Positions 1 through 7,878 of a DNA stretch of 49,938 nt are shown piece after piece; within the stretch, counting starts at the first letter, position 1, and every line of letters starts with the position of its first letter. Source of the stretch: Sphingobacteriia bacterium. GTDB taxonomy: Bacteria > Bacteroidota > Bacteroidia > Bacteroidales > UBA7960. A program made the translations under genes and the position numbers. Where the stretch lies: positions 1 through 49,938 of the forward strand of contig JAABSE010000019.1 in NCBI GenBank assembly GCA_011390575.1. Direction: 5' to 3'. The notes beneath the pieces are model-generated. The model was not told the DNA's origin, did no database searches, and was given only the letters and a program-made list of their open reading frames with translations.

Positions 1-63
1 TTTGAATTGATACTTAATGTTTTAAATGGGCTTGAAAAATAGGATTTAATAATCTGCTCCTCT

Positions 64-570
64 ATGACGAAAGATAATTTGAAAATACGAGAATTAAAAA
101 GTGAAGAAACCGCTTTTCTCAAAGAAGCATTGTACGGGGCCATTTATGTGCCGCCAGGCAAGGAAAGACTTCCCAAAGAAATCATAGAACGACCCGAACT
201 CAACAGATACATCTCGGGTTTTGGGCGCGAGGATGATTGCTGTCTTGTAGCTGAACTTAATGGAATCCTAATCGCAGCCATCTGGATAAGAATTTTTCCT
301 GAATCTGCTAAAGGATATGGATATGTTGATGAATTTACACCCGAATTAAGTATGTCTGTTGTGGAAGAATACAGGAAAAAGGGCATCGGCACGCAATTGC
401 TGAAGGCCATGATTGCAGAAATTGAAAAAATGCCGTACTGGCAGATTTCGTTAAGTGTTGATAAGGAAAACTATGCGTATGGTTTATATGAAAAGCATGG
501 ATTTGTGGTTTGGAGCGAAACCCATGATTCGGTGACGATGATAAGAAAAACCATTGTAAACGAGAGCTAA
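64..570 (+). CDS. GNAT family N-acetyltransferase
   Basis: A 168-residue single-domain protein that should transfer an acetyl group from acetyl-CoA to an amine; the substrate cannot be read from the sequence. The acetyl-CoA binding motif A is visible around residues 98-112 as a strand followed by EEYRKKGIGTQLL, the R/Q-x-x-G-x-G/A pyrophosphate loop, and the C-terminal part (YGLYEKHGF) matches motif B of the fold. The length is normal for the family. The start is the first ATG of the frame; no Shine-Dalgarno is seen, as is usual in Bacteroidota. The protease gene starts 22 bp downstream, so the two could share a transcript although no functional link is evident. Confidence 0.85.
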   Translation: MTKDNLKIRELKSEETAFLKEALYGAIYVPPGKERLPKEIIERPELNRYISGFGREDDCCLVAELNGILIAAIWIRIFPESAKGYGYVDEFTPELSMSVVEEYRKKGIGTQLLKAMIAEIEKMPYWQISLSVDKENYAYGLYEKHGFVVWSETHDSVTMIRKTIVNES

Positions 571-592
571 TACGTACACAAAACGCAATAAT

Positions 593-1789
593 ATGAAGTA
601 TTTTCTGCTTTTCACGATTCTTTTTTATTCTCTTGATTTGATGGGACAACCTGACACAATCGTTGTGTACAACGTAAGAAATCAGACCATCGAACTGATT
701 CCGCCTGTAGTCTATGACAGCACAATTACCTTTGAAAACACATCATTCTCGACAGGTGAGATGGGAAGAAAGGTTCCGCTGGATCTTGATCCCCCTGTTG
801 TAAATATTTTTGAAGGCACCCAATTTACTGATATTGCCAGGGCCGAACTGTTTTTTGATGTTACTACTTACCCTGCAAGGACCGCAGTGAAACTGTTTGC
901 CTGGCGCAATGACACTTTAAGGAATCGCTGCTCGGGTACTATGGTATCCGAAAACCTTGTTTTAACAGCAGCACATTGTTTAATCGGCAATAATACATGG
1001 AGGCAGGATAGTCTGTTGGCTGCACCAGCCTTTGATAATGGTGTTTTTCCGGCCGGAATTCCTACCTCAGTGGTTGAGAAGTATTATTTGTTTAAAACCT
1101 TTTATGACGGAAGTAGTATCGATGATATCGCTTTGCTGGAATTAAAAGACCCCATTGGATTTGAAACCGGGTGGCAGGGGATAGCCTATCATTCAGATAC
1201 ATCGTTTTTTATTGAAAATGTTTTTCATAAATTCAGCTATCCGGGTGTTCCCAATCCTTTTGATACTACACGCGTTTATAATGGCGATACCTTATATTAC
1301 AATTATGGATTGATTGACTATGATGATCTTGGTTTTATGGGTGTAATTAACGGACATCTGTTAGCTTCGCCCGGTTCCAGCGGAAGCTCTTTGTTTTATA
1401 CAGATAATTATGATTATTACGCTTTGGGTGTTCTGAATTTTGGAGGAAATATCCGCCATTATCTCATCAACCAAAATGTATTTTATCAATTTAAAAACAT
1501 CATAGAAAACCACGCTGTGTATGTTAATGATCAGATAGATGAAACATATCCTTTAATGGTGTATCCCAATCCGGCAGCAGACAGGGTTACGGTTGAATTC
1601 TATAATCCCGGTAATCAACGTTTAACATTAGCGGTCTACGATATGCAGGGTAGAATGGTTAGACAAATCCAAAACATAACTGGAGAACGGTTTTATTTGT
1701 ACCGGGATGGTTTGCCTTCAGGATTTTACATCGTAAGATTGCATGACAATACCCGTGTTTTTAATGCAAAACAGGTTATTTTCAGGTAA
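593..1789 (+). CDS. Secreted trypsin-like serine protease with T9SS C-terminal sorting domain
   Basis: A 398-residue secreted endopeptidase. Residues 1-18 form a short signal peptide. The chymotrypsin-fold domain spans roughly 85-305, with the triad visible as His128 in LTAAHC, Asp178 in DDIALLEL and Ser263 in GSSGSS; Cys113 and Cys129 flank the His as in the chymotrypsin C42-C58 disulfide. The serine loop GSSGSS resembles that of glutamyl endopeptidases (GNSGSP) more than GDSGGP, so specificity is open. Residues 322-398 are a type A T9SS sorting domain: YPNPAAD, then VYDMQGR and LPSGFYIVRL. The protein should be exported by Sec, moved across the outer membrane by the type IX machinery and attached or released. 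The gene porT at 7.9-8.6 kb belongs to that machinery. Confidence 0.92.
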   Translation: MKYFLLFTILFYSLDLMGQPDTIVVYNVRNQTIELIPPVVYDSTITFENTSFSTGEMGRKVPLDLDPPVVNIFEGTQFTDIARAELFFDVTTYPARTAVKLFAWRNDTLRNRCSGTMVSENLVLTAAHCLIGNNTWRQDSLLAAPAFDNGVFPAGIPTSVVEKYYLFKTFYDGSSIDDIALLELKDPIGFETGWQGIAYHSDTSFFIENVFHKFSYPGVPNPFDTTRVYNGDTLYYNYGLIDYDDLGFMGVINGHLLASPGSSGSSLFYTDNYDYYALGVLNFGGNIRHYLINQNVFYQFKNIIENHAVYVNDQIDETYPLMVYPNPAADRVTVEFYNPGNQRLTLAVYDMQGRMVRQIQNITGERFYLYRDGLPSGFYIVRLHDNTRVFNAKQVIFR

Positions 1790-1854
1790 GACAAAAAGTT
1801 CACTATAATGAAATATGATTAGAATAGGATCAGATAGAATATGAAAATTATAGT

Positions 1855-1862
1855 TACATTTG
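1855..1862 (+). promoter_or_regulatory. Putative -7 promoter box
   Basis: TACATTTG is an exact match to the Bacteroidota -7 element TAnnTTTG, 54 bp ahead of the membrane-protein gene at 1917. No TTTG is found at the usual 19-bp distance upstream, so only half of the promoter is recognisable. Confidence 0.4.
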
Positions 1863-1916
1863 GGGACACATTGCCATGAACCTGCTGGTTTGAGTAGTAC
1901 ATACAACAGATAATCA

Positions 1917-2375
1917 ATGATAACCAAAAACAAGTTAGATAAGATGTTTGGACCAGCCGGGGCTTCGGCTGGTATCTTTTTATTGGTGGTAGGGCTGGCA
2001 ATGATTTGGTTTTACGGGTCCGCTGTTGTTTTGGTTTTACTGGGGGCATTTGTTGGATTTTCCTCCACAGGCACCTGGATTGATCCTGAAAGAAAGAAGG
2101 TAAAGTATGTTACCAATCTGTTTGGGGTTTTCCCGTTAGGTCAGTGGGTGTTTGTTGAGCCAGACATGAAAATGGGGGTAAAAAAATCCAACGAAGTATG
2201 GCGCACCTACAGCAGAAGTAATCAGTCGATCGATATTGCTGACAAGGATTACAGACTGATTCTGTATACTGCTCAGGGAAAAGTGATTATGCCTGTGGGA
2301 AAGGCAGATAATTTTGAAAAAGCAAACGTACTGCTGGATCAATACACAAAGAAATTGGGGATAGGTGCTGTTTGA
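1917..2375 (+). CDS. Small membrane protein of unknown function
   Basis: I do not recognise this 152-residue protein. Two closely spaced hydrophobic segments (about residues 14-30 and 32-50) form a membrane hairpin, followed by a soluble C-terminal domain of about 100 residues that alternates short strands and ends in an amphipathic helix. The arrangement of two membrane helices then a small beta domain recalls bacterial PH-like membrane proteins, but no motif fixes it. The start ATG is the first in frame and leads directly into the first membrane segment. The barrel protein downstream starts 28 bp after the stop. Confidence 0.7.
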   Translation: MITKNKLDKMFGPAGASAGIFLLVVGLAMIWFYGSAVVLVLLGAFVGFSSTGTWIDPERKKVKYVTNLFGVFPLGQWVFVEPDMKMGVKKSNEVWRTYSRSNQSIDIADKDYRLILYTAQGKVIMPVGKADNFEKANVLLDQYTKKLGIGAV

Positions 2376-2403
2376 TATTATTTTAACCTCTCATACATTC
2401 TAT

Positions 2404-3699
2404 ATGCTAACCAAAGAAATACTTAAAAGAACCTTACTGTTTGTGATGGGAATAATCTTTTCCCAGATGTCTTTTTCTCAGGAGAACTTTGTCCCGGGAT
2501 ACGTTGTGAAAAACAATAACGATACGGTATTCGGATTCGTGGATTACCAAAACCGGAGGCACAATCCGGATGTGGTCCATTTCAGGGAAACCCCCGGCGA
2601 TGCAACTGTTTCTTTCCGGCCTTTGGATATACGGGAGTTCAGGATAGAAGATGAGATTTATGAGAGTGCCATTGTAGAAGCTGAAATCTCTTCCACATTA
2701 ACTGACCAGCTGGAGAGCGACCCCCGGTTAACTATGCGGGTAGATACCACGTTTCTGCAAACCCTTTTCAGGGGTGAAAAGAGTTTGTATTATTACAGGA
2801 ATGCTGGTGGCAGGGAGAATTTTTATATTAAACAGGATGGAGCGTTTGAGCTGCTGGTATACAGAAGGTATCGTGTTGTGCGAGAGGACAACAGGGCAGT
2901 CAGGGACAACAAGAGCCTTATATCGTCCAGGGAGAACAACCGGTACATCGGGCAGCTGGCCCATTATCTGAGTGATTGCACAACCCTGTCTGGCCAGATG
3001 ACAAACCTCTCCTATAACCGCAAAAGCCTGTCCCGCCTTTTTCAGCATTATTATGAATGCACCGCGGCACCGGTAGAATTCCAGATAGAAAGAACCCCCC
3101 TGAAAGTAAATTTTGGGGTACTGGCCGGTGGTACTGTTACTTCACTGGCCTTCAGTGGCAGTAATTTTCGTCTTTATCTTGTGGATGGCTCCTATGAACC
3201 CTCCATTGACTTTACAGCAGGTTTGTTTCTGGATTTGATTATACCCATTAGTCAGCAGAGGTGGTCTATCTATAATGAGTTGCTGTTTGCCAGCTATCAT
3301 TTTAAGGGTAGCTATGAGGGTTCTGTCAATCAGGTTCCTTACAGAACTACTTTTGATCTGGGATTCTCCTATCTGAAAGTCAATACCATGTTACGTTTCC
3401 GTTTGCCTGTCAGGTCTGTGGACTTGTTTTTTAATGGTGGGATTTCCAATGGCTTTGTCCTTAATAGCGTCAATGAAAGCAAGCAGGTGTTTTTGACCGA
3501 AATACCCCTCCCTGACAGAGAGGAGCCCGCGATTGAAGAACCACGTGAGTATGAACAGGGTTTTGTTGTGGGAACCGGGGTGAGGCGCGGACCGTTTTCC
3601 CTGGAATATCGCTTTGAAAGAGGAAACGGGATGTCTGATTTTGTTTCCCTGAAATCCGTAACTTACAGGCACTTCCTGTTGCTCGGGTACACTTTCTGA
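2404..3699 (+). CDS. Outer-membrane beta-barrel protein, unknown function
   Basis: A 431-residue envelope protein. The start at 2404 is preferred over an ATG at 2365 because it places a clean signal peptide at the N-terminus (hydrophobic run LLFVMGIIFSQ, cleavage after SFSQ) and removes an overlap with the upstream gene. Residues 27-215 form a soluble region opening with GYVVKNNNDTVFGFVDY, a beginning seen in many Bacteroidota periplasmic or surface proteins. Residues 225-431 alternate polar and aromatic residues in strand-length runs and end in the aromatic YRHFLLLGYTF, the profile of an eight- to ten-stranded outer-membrane barrel. Function unknown. Confidence 0.75.
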   Translation: MLTKEILKRTLLFVMGIIFSQMSFSQENFVPGYVVKNNNDTVFGFVDYQNRRHNPDVVHFRETPGDATVSFRPLDIREFRIEDEIYESAIVEAEISSTLTDQLESDPRLTMRVDTTFLQTLFRGEKSLYYYRNAGGRENFYIKQDGAFELLVYRRYRVVREDNRAVRDNKSLISSRENNRYIGQLAHYLSDCTTLSGQMTNLSYNRKSLSRLFQHYYECTAAPVEFQIERTPLKVNFGVLAGGTVTSLAFSGSNFRLYLVDGSYEPSIDFTAGLFLDLIIPISQQRWSIYNELLFASYHFKGSYEGSVNQVPYRTTFDLGFSYLKVNTMLRFRLPVRSVDLFFNGGISNGFVLNSVNESKQVFLTEIPLPDREEPAIEEPREYEQGFVVGTGVRRGPFSLEYRFERGNGMSDFVSLKSVTYRHFLLLGYTF

Positions 3700-3751
3700 G
3701 CAGGCGGGAGCGTAAGAAAGGTTCGCTTGAAAATACTTCAGGAGTAAGGTG

Positions 3752-4897
3752 TTATCCCACCGCTCTTTTTACCGCGTACCTGCCAAAACGGTGGCGTATC
3801 CGGTCCATGGCCTGGTAGAGGTTGACCATTTCCGGCGTATCTTCAAAAAGTTGCAGTTGTTGCGAACCGCTCACCAGGTGACTCAGCCGCACACCCACCA
3901 GGCGTATGAGCATGCGGCGGGTGTAGAGCTTGTGAAAGAGCTCTTTGGCCGTTTGTATCAGCACATGGTCGAAGGCGGTGTAGGGGATACGCTTTTGCAG
4001 GGTGTGGGTGTCGAAATTGGAGTAACGGATTTTAACCGTGATGCAGGCCGTGAGTTTGTTCTTGCGCCGCAAATCGTAGCACAATCCCTCCACCATGCTG
4101 GTGAGCAGGTTGTTGATGCCGGCAATGTCGATGGTATCCTGCTCAAAGGTGTGCTCGGTGCTGATAGACTTGCGCTCCCACTGGCTGTAAACCGGCGTAT
4201 TGTCGATGCCGCGTGCCCGTCGCCAAATCTCAATGCCGTTTTTTCCCATCAGCCGCTCGAGCATCTCCATGGGCATTTGCTGCAGCAGGGCCACTTTGTC
4301 GATGCCCAGGTTGCGCAGGTTGACATAGGTTTTCTCGCCTATCATGGGGATTTTACGGATGGACAACGGCGCCAGGAACGGAACAATTTGCGGATGTTCT
4401 ACGTACAGTTCACCGTTGGGCTTGGCTTCTCCGGTAGCTACCTTGGCCACGGTTTTGTTGGCCGAAAGTCCGAAGCTGATGGGCAATCCTGTTTCTTTGA
4501 TGATGGTTTGGCGCAGCTCGTGAGTCCACTGCAGGCTGCCGAAAAAGCGATCCATTCCCGTAATATCAATGTAATGTTCATCAATGGATGCCTTTTCGTA
4601 CAAAGGGGCTTTATCGGCAATCACCTCCGTTACCAGGTTGGAATACCGGGAATACGATTCCATGTCGCCCCGTATCACCACCGCATCAGGGCAAAGCTGC
4701 AGGGCCATCTTCATGGGCATGGCCGAGCGCACTCCGAAAAGGCGCGTCTCGTAGCTGCAGCTGGCCACCACACCACGCCCCGACGTGCCGCCTATGATCA
4801 CCGGCTTGCCCTGCAGGCCGCTGTTGAGCAGTCGCTCTACCGACACGAAAAATGTGTCGAGATCCAGATGGGCGATATGTCTGTTTATGGTTTCCAT
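3752..4897 (-). CDS. dinB: DNA polymerase IV (Y family)
   Basis: A 381-residue translesion polymerase. The conserved blocks are in order: LDLDTFFVSVERL (first metal-binding Asp), ASCSYETRLFGVRSAMPM (finger motif), KASIDEHYID (catalytic SIDE acidic pair), SANKTVAKVATGEAKPNG, a helix-hairpin-helix IPMIGEKTYVNLRNLGI, then the little-finger domain. QLQLF near the C-terminus resembles a beta-clamp binding motif. The frame is open up to 4969, but the ATG at 4897 gives METINRHIAHLDLD, the usual beginning of the family, so that start is used. The gene is divergent from the S24-type repressor at 5419, which suggests DNA-damage control. A 391-codon open frame on the opposite strand is a shadow. Confidence 0.93.
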   Translation of the reverse strand: METINRHIAHLDLDTFFVSVERLLNSGLQGKPVIIGGTSGRGVVASCSYETRLFGVRSAMPMKMALQLCPDAVVIRGDMESYSRYSNLVTEVIADKAPLYEKASIDEHYIDITGMDRFFGSLQWTHELRQTIIKETGLPISFGLSANKTVAKVATGEAKPNGELYVEHPQIVPFLAPLSIRKIPMIGEKTYVNLRNLGIDKVALLQQMPMEMLERLMGKNGIEIWRRARGIDNTPVYSQWERKSISTEHTFEQDTIDIAGINNLLTSMVEGLCYDLRRKNKLTACITVKIRYSNFDTHTLQKRIPYTAFDHVLIQTAKELFHKLYTRRMLIRLVGVRLSHLVSGSQQLQLFEDTPEMVNLYQAMDRIRHRFGRYAVKRAVG

Positions 4898-5003
4898 ACT
4901 AAATATTGTAGAAATGATAAATGATGAATTCACCTTCTGGCTCCTTCCGTCTTCGGACTCCCGTCTCATCTTCTTGCGCTGACACCGGGATTTTTTGTCA
5001 ATC

Positions 5004-5011
5004 CAAAGTTA
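5004..5011 (-). promoter_or_regulatory. Putative -7 promoter box for dinB
   Basis: On the minus strand this reads TAACTTTG, an exact TAnnTTTG match, 106 bp upstream of the chosen dinB start. No TTTG is found 19 bp further upstream. It sits just before the palindromic repeat at 5041-5096. Confidence 0.4.
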
Positions 5012-5040
5012 TTTCGCAGCGCCGTTTTGTGCGGCATCCC

Positions 5041-5096
5041 GAAACCCGGGGTTGCGCTCCATAGCCTGTCGGCTATGTTGCTTCACCCCGGGCTAT
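5041..5096. repeat. Nested palindromic (REP-like) repeat
   Basis: Two nested stems are visible: an outer CCCGGGGT (5045-5052) with ACCCCGGG (5085-5092), and an inner ATAGCC (5061-5066) with GGCTAT (5071-5076) closed by a 4-base loop. The whole folds into one long hairpin. I recall similar CCGGGG/ATAGCC hairpins as dispersed intergenic repeats in Bacteroidota genomes. It lies in the 520-bp dinB/repressor spacer and encodes nothing. Confidence 0.65.
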
Positions 5097-5185
5097 GATT
5101 ATTCGAGCCTTTGCCCGCACCGCAGTGCGAGCCTACAGGGCTTCACACATTTGCAATTAACCAATTAACAATTAAAAACCCGGAT

Positions 5186-5308
5186 GCTTCCAGTTTCCAC
5201 CCCTTTCACCTTTCACCTTTGAGCTTTCACCTTCGATCTTCCACCTTCCAGCTTCCACCTTCCAGCTTCCAGCTTCCAGCTTCGAGCTTTCAGCTTCCAG
5301 CTTCCACT
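5186..5308. repeat. Pyrimidine-rich degenerate tandem tract
   Basis: About 120 bp of strand-biased C/T-rich sequence built from degenerate 7-base units such as TTCCAGC, TTCCACC and TTTCACC; TTCCAGC recurs in direct tandem near 5260-5280. The plus strand is nearly free of A runs here. It lies upstream of the repressor promoter. An open frame of 75 codons across it is only low-complexity translation. Confidence 0.8.
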
Positions 5309-5340
5309 CACGCTTGTTCGTCTTGCAATCAAAAATAACG

Positions 5341-5371
5341 TTTGCAATATAATCAAAACTTATTACCTTTG
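5341..5371 (+). promoter_or_regulatory. Bacteroidota-type promoter of the S24 repressor
   Basis: TTTG at 5341-5344 is followed after exactly 19 bp by TACCTTTG at 5364-5371. Both elements match the Bacteroidota -33/-7 consensus (TTTG, N19, TAnnTTTG). This is the only place in the window where both halves appear at the canonical spacing. The ATG of the repressor is 47 bp downstream. Confidence 0.7.
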
Positions 5372-5418
5372 TAAGAGGATTTTGTTAAAAAGTACAACCC
5401 CTTTTCATCCTGAACGTT

Positions 5419-6228
5419 ATGGAACTTTATTTTGCAACCAACCTGAAACTGCTGCGCAAGCGGCGCAAGCGCACCCAGGACGATGTGGCTTTTTCCACCC
5501 ATATCAAGCGTCCTACCCTGAGCGGGTACGAAAACAGCGGTGTAATGCCCAGCGTGGAAAACCTGCTGGCCTTGTCCGATTATTTTGGTGTGGCGGCCGA
5601 TACGCTGCTGCGGGTAGACCTGGGCAAGCTCTCCGAATACCAGCTCTCGCAGCTGGAGCGGGGCAGCGATGTATATGTGCGGGGCGGCAATATCCGTGTG
5701 CTGGCCACTACCGTCGACTCGCGCAATACCGAGAATATCGAACTGGTGACAGAAAAGGCCAAGGCGGGTTACACCACCGGTTTTGCCGATCCCGAATACA
5801 TCAAAGAGTTACCGCGCTTTCAGCTGCCCTTCCTGTCCGATAACAAAAAATACCGCAGTTTCCAGGTGAGTGGCGACAGCATGCTGCCCATCCCCGAGGG
5901 AGCCTGGATTACCGGCGAGTTTGTGCAGGACTGGGGCGATATCATCAGCGGAAAGCCCTACATCATCCTCACCCTCAACGATGGGGTGGTGTTTAAGATT
6001 GTGGAAAGTCAACTGAAGGAAAGGGGAGTGCTGCGCCTGTATTCACTCAATACCCTTTACAAACCTTACGATGTAAATGTGGCCGATGTGCGCGAGGTGT
6101 GGCGCTTCCGCAATTTTATTTCCGAAGAGATCCCCGGCGACAGCGGCTCTCAGCAAAACCTTACACGCATGGTGATGGACCTCAAACGGGATGTGGATCA
6201 TATCAAAGCAAAAATGGAGCGCGAATGA
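5419..6228 (+). CDS. XRE-S24 (LexA/UmuD-like) autocleaving transcriptional repressor
   Basis: A 269-residue DNA-binding regulator. Residues 5-65 form an XRE-type helix-turn-helix domain (KLLRKRRKRTQDDVAF, then RPTLSGYENSGVMPSVENLLAL). Residues 110-235 are an S24 peptidase domain: a candidate Ala116-Gly117 cleavage bond, catalytic Ser154 in VSGDSMLP, and Lys193 in GVVFKIV. The C-terminus (about 245-269) is a charged helix. Such proteins repress target genes until a damage signal triggers self-cleavage. The divergent neighbour dinB is the obvious candidate target, and its own promoter the other. The start follows a well-formed promoter and gives a complete HTH. Confidence 0.88.
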   Translation: MELYFATNLKLLRKRRKRTQDDVAFSTHIKRPTLSGYENSGVMPSVENLLALSDYFGVAADTLLRVDLGKLSEYQLSQLERGSDVYVRGGNIRVLATTVDSRNTENIELVTEKAKAGYTTGFADPEYIKELPRFQLPFLSDNKKYRSFQVSGDSMLPIPEGAWITGEFVQDWGDIISGKPYIILTLNDGVVFKIVESQLKERGVLRLYSLNTLYKPYDVNVADVREVWRFRNFISEEIPGDSGSQQNLTRMVMDLKRDVDHIKAKMERE

Positions 6229-6269
6229 TGCAGTTGGGAAGTGTTTTATCGTTTTTAAGGTTTGTTGTT

Positions 6270-7223
6270 ATGGAAAAAAATCTTGTCAGCCGGATAAGAC
6301 TGGGATTTTTCAAAGCAGCATGTTGTGTGGTCCTCTTCTTTTTTTCTTCGCCGGATGCGGCGGCCTCCAGGCCTTTCCCCAACAGCCACTTCGCTACTGT
6401 TGACAACCTGGAGCTGCACTACCGTTTGTGGGAGCCTGCTGCCGAACCTGCCAGGGGAAATGTTTTGCTGGTGCATGGTTTCAGCGGATCCACTTTTTCG
6501 TGGGAAGAGGTGGCCGACAGTCTGAGCCGGCTGGGCTACCGGGTTGTTGCGGCAGATGTGCCTCCTTTTGGATACAGCGATCGCAACCCCCGCCAGAACC
6601 AGTCGGTAACGGCACGCGCAGCGCTGTTGAATACATTTCTTGACAATCGTTTTCCCGGCAACCTCTGGCATATTGCCGGGCATTCCATGGGAGGAGGCAT
6701 TGTACAGGCCATGGCACTGATAGCGCAGGAGCGCTTTGTTAGTGTCTGCTTCGTGGCACCCACGTTGTTTAAAAAAACGGAACAGGGCAGGAGGGGGACT
6801 CCTCCTGTATGGCTTCGTATTCCCGGGTTTACCACTTTTGCAGGCCATCTGGCCGAAAGCTGGTTTCTTACCGAGAGCAGAATCCGTTCATCTCTGGCCT
6901 CCGCCTATGGGGAAGAGCCTTCCCACGAGCAGGTGCAGGCTTACCTGGAGCCCCTCAGGATTCCGGGTACGGCAAGGGCCATTCTCAACAGTACCCGTTT
7001 CAGCAAAGAGCTGGCAAGTTTGGATGTAGAAAATTTCTCTGTCCCTGCACTGGCGATATGGGGTGAAAATGATACCTGGGTAAGCCTTGCCTCACGCCGG
7101 GAAATTGCGGAAAGTATGGCCGGTTTGCAGCTGGAAGTTATTGAAGAGGCAGGACACAATCCCATGGAAACCCATTTTGATGCATTCATGGATCTTTGGC
7201 TCACCTTTCTCAATAATCTGTAA
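6270..7223 (+). CDS. Exported alpha/beta hydrolase
   Basis: A 317-residue hydrolase of the alpha/beta fold. The ATG at 6270 gives a basic N-terminus plus hydrophobic run (FFKAACCVVLFFF) and a cleavage region near SSPDAAA, so export or membrane anchoring is likely. Ser139 in GHSMGGG is the nucleophile, Asp268 in WGENDTWV the acid and His296 in EEAGHNPMET the base; HGFSGS (69-74) supplies the oxyanion hole. The substrate is unknown; esterase, lipase or C-C hydrolase are all possible. An upstream ATG at 6225 overlaps the repressor stop (ATGA) and could be used instead, adding 15 residues. The next gene starts 9 bp downstream. Confidence 0.87.
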   Translation: MEKNLVSRIRLGFFKAACCVVLFFFSSPDAAASRPFPNSHFATVDNLELHYRLWEPAAEPARGNVLLVHGFSGSTFSWEEVADSLSRLGYRVVAADVPPFGYSDRNPRQNQSVTARAALLNTFLDNRFPGNLWHIAGHSMGGGIVQAMALIAQERFVSVCFVAPTLFKKTEQGRRGTPPVWLRIPGFTTFAGHLAESWFLTESRIRSSLASAYGEEPSHEQVQAYLEPLRIPGTARAILNSTRFSKELASLDVENFSVPALAIWGENDTWVSLASRREIAESMAGLQLEVIEEAGHNPMETHFDAFMDLWLTFLNNL

Positions 7224-7232
7224 CTTTGCTGC

Positions 7233-7763
7233 ATGGCTGTAGAAAAGGATATTTTCGAAGAATACCATGCGCTGCGTCGGGAGCTGGATGAACACTGTGC
7301 CCGCTTATATGCCCTGCATGCTCCGCATCTCAACTGCAAAGCCGGATGCGATATGTGCTGTATGGATTTCAGTGTGTTGCCTGTAGAGTATCATGCCGTC
7401 AAAGAGCAGGCAGGAGAAGATGTGAGAATGGGAAAGCAACCGTTATCAGAAGGAGAATGTCCGTTTCTGGTCAATCACCAATGTGTTATTTATGAGGCGC
7501 GCCCCATGATTTGCCGCACACAGGGGCTGCCACTGTTGTTTATGGGTGAGGAAAACTGGGAGCTCTCAGCCTGCGAATTGAATTTTACGGATTTCGATTA
7601 CGGAGAATTTACCGAAGAAAATACCTTTCCGCAGGATCGGTACAACAGCAGGTTGTATATGCTCAACCTCAAATTTATTGAGTCTCTTCCCGGCCGTCCT
7701 TATGCTCCCAATGAGCTTATTCCCTTGAAGCGCCTGTTTGAACAAGCCTGCTCAGAAGACTGA
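7233..7763 (+). CDS. YkgJ-family cysteine-cluster protein
   Basis: A 176-residue protein of the YkgJ (zinc/iron-chelating) family. The cysteines follow the family pattern: Cys35, Cys39, Cys42 and Cys43 (CKAGCDMCC), then Cys76 (ECPFL), Cys84 and Cys94 in C-V-I-Y-E-A-R-P-M-I-C-R. These residues probably bind a metal or Fe-S cluster; the biochemical role of the family is not settled. It is 9 bp from the hydrolase and likely co-transcribed with it. Confidence 0.87.
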   Translation: MAVEKDIFEEYHALRRELDEHCARLYALHAPHLNCKAGCDMCCMDFSVLPVEYHAVKEQAGEDVRMGKQPLSEGECPFLVNHQCVIYEARPMICRTQGLPLLFMGEENWELSACELNFTDFDYGEFTEENTFPQDRYNSRLYMLNLKFIESLPGRPYAPNELIPLKRLFEQACSED

Positions 7764-7852
7764 AATGCCCTGTATCCCGGCACCCACATCGTCCTGATTG
7801 CCTTGGCAGAACAGGTAATTAAATTCAAATGGTTGGTGGAAATCTGTTAAAG

Positions 7853-7878
7853 CTGTTTGAACAGAATTATTCAAACAG
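7853..7878. terminator. Hairpin overlapping the porT stop codon
   Basis: CTGTTTGAA (7853-7861) pairs with TTCAAACAG (7870-7878), a 9-bp stem with an 8-base loop. It lies at the convergent end of the ykgJ-like gene and porT and includes the porT stop. No long T run follows, so termination is only suggested. Confidence 0.4.

Noticed and set aside
3749-4924. 391-codon open frame opposite dinB
   Set aside because: It is the reading of the GC-biased third positions of dinB on the other strand, low-complexity in His/Val/Gly and with no motif; dinB has all polymerase motifs.
5186-5308. CRISPR array
   Set aside because: The units are only about 7 bp, contiguous and degenerate, without spacers, and no cas gene is near.
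5111-5338. 75-codon open frame in the dinB/repressor spacer
   Set aside because: It translates the pyrimidine tract into repetitive Phe/Ser/Pro/Leu; no start signal or family.
6099-6269. Long N-terminal extension of the alpha/beta hydrolase
   Set aside because: The extension overlaps the end of the repressor gene in another frame; the ATG at 6270 starts a proper signal peptide.
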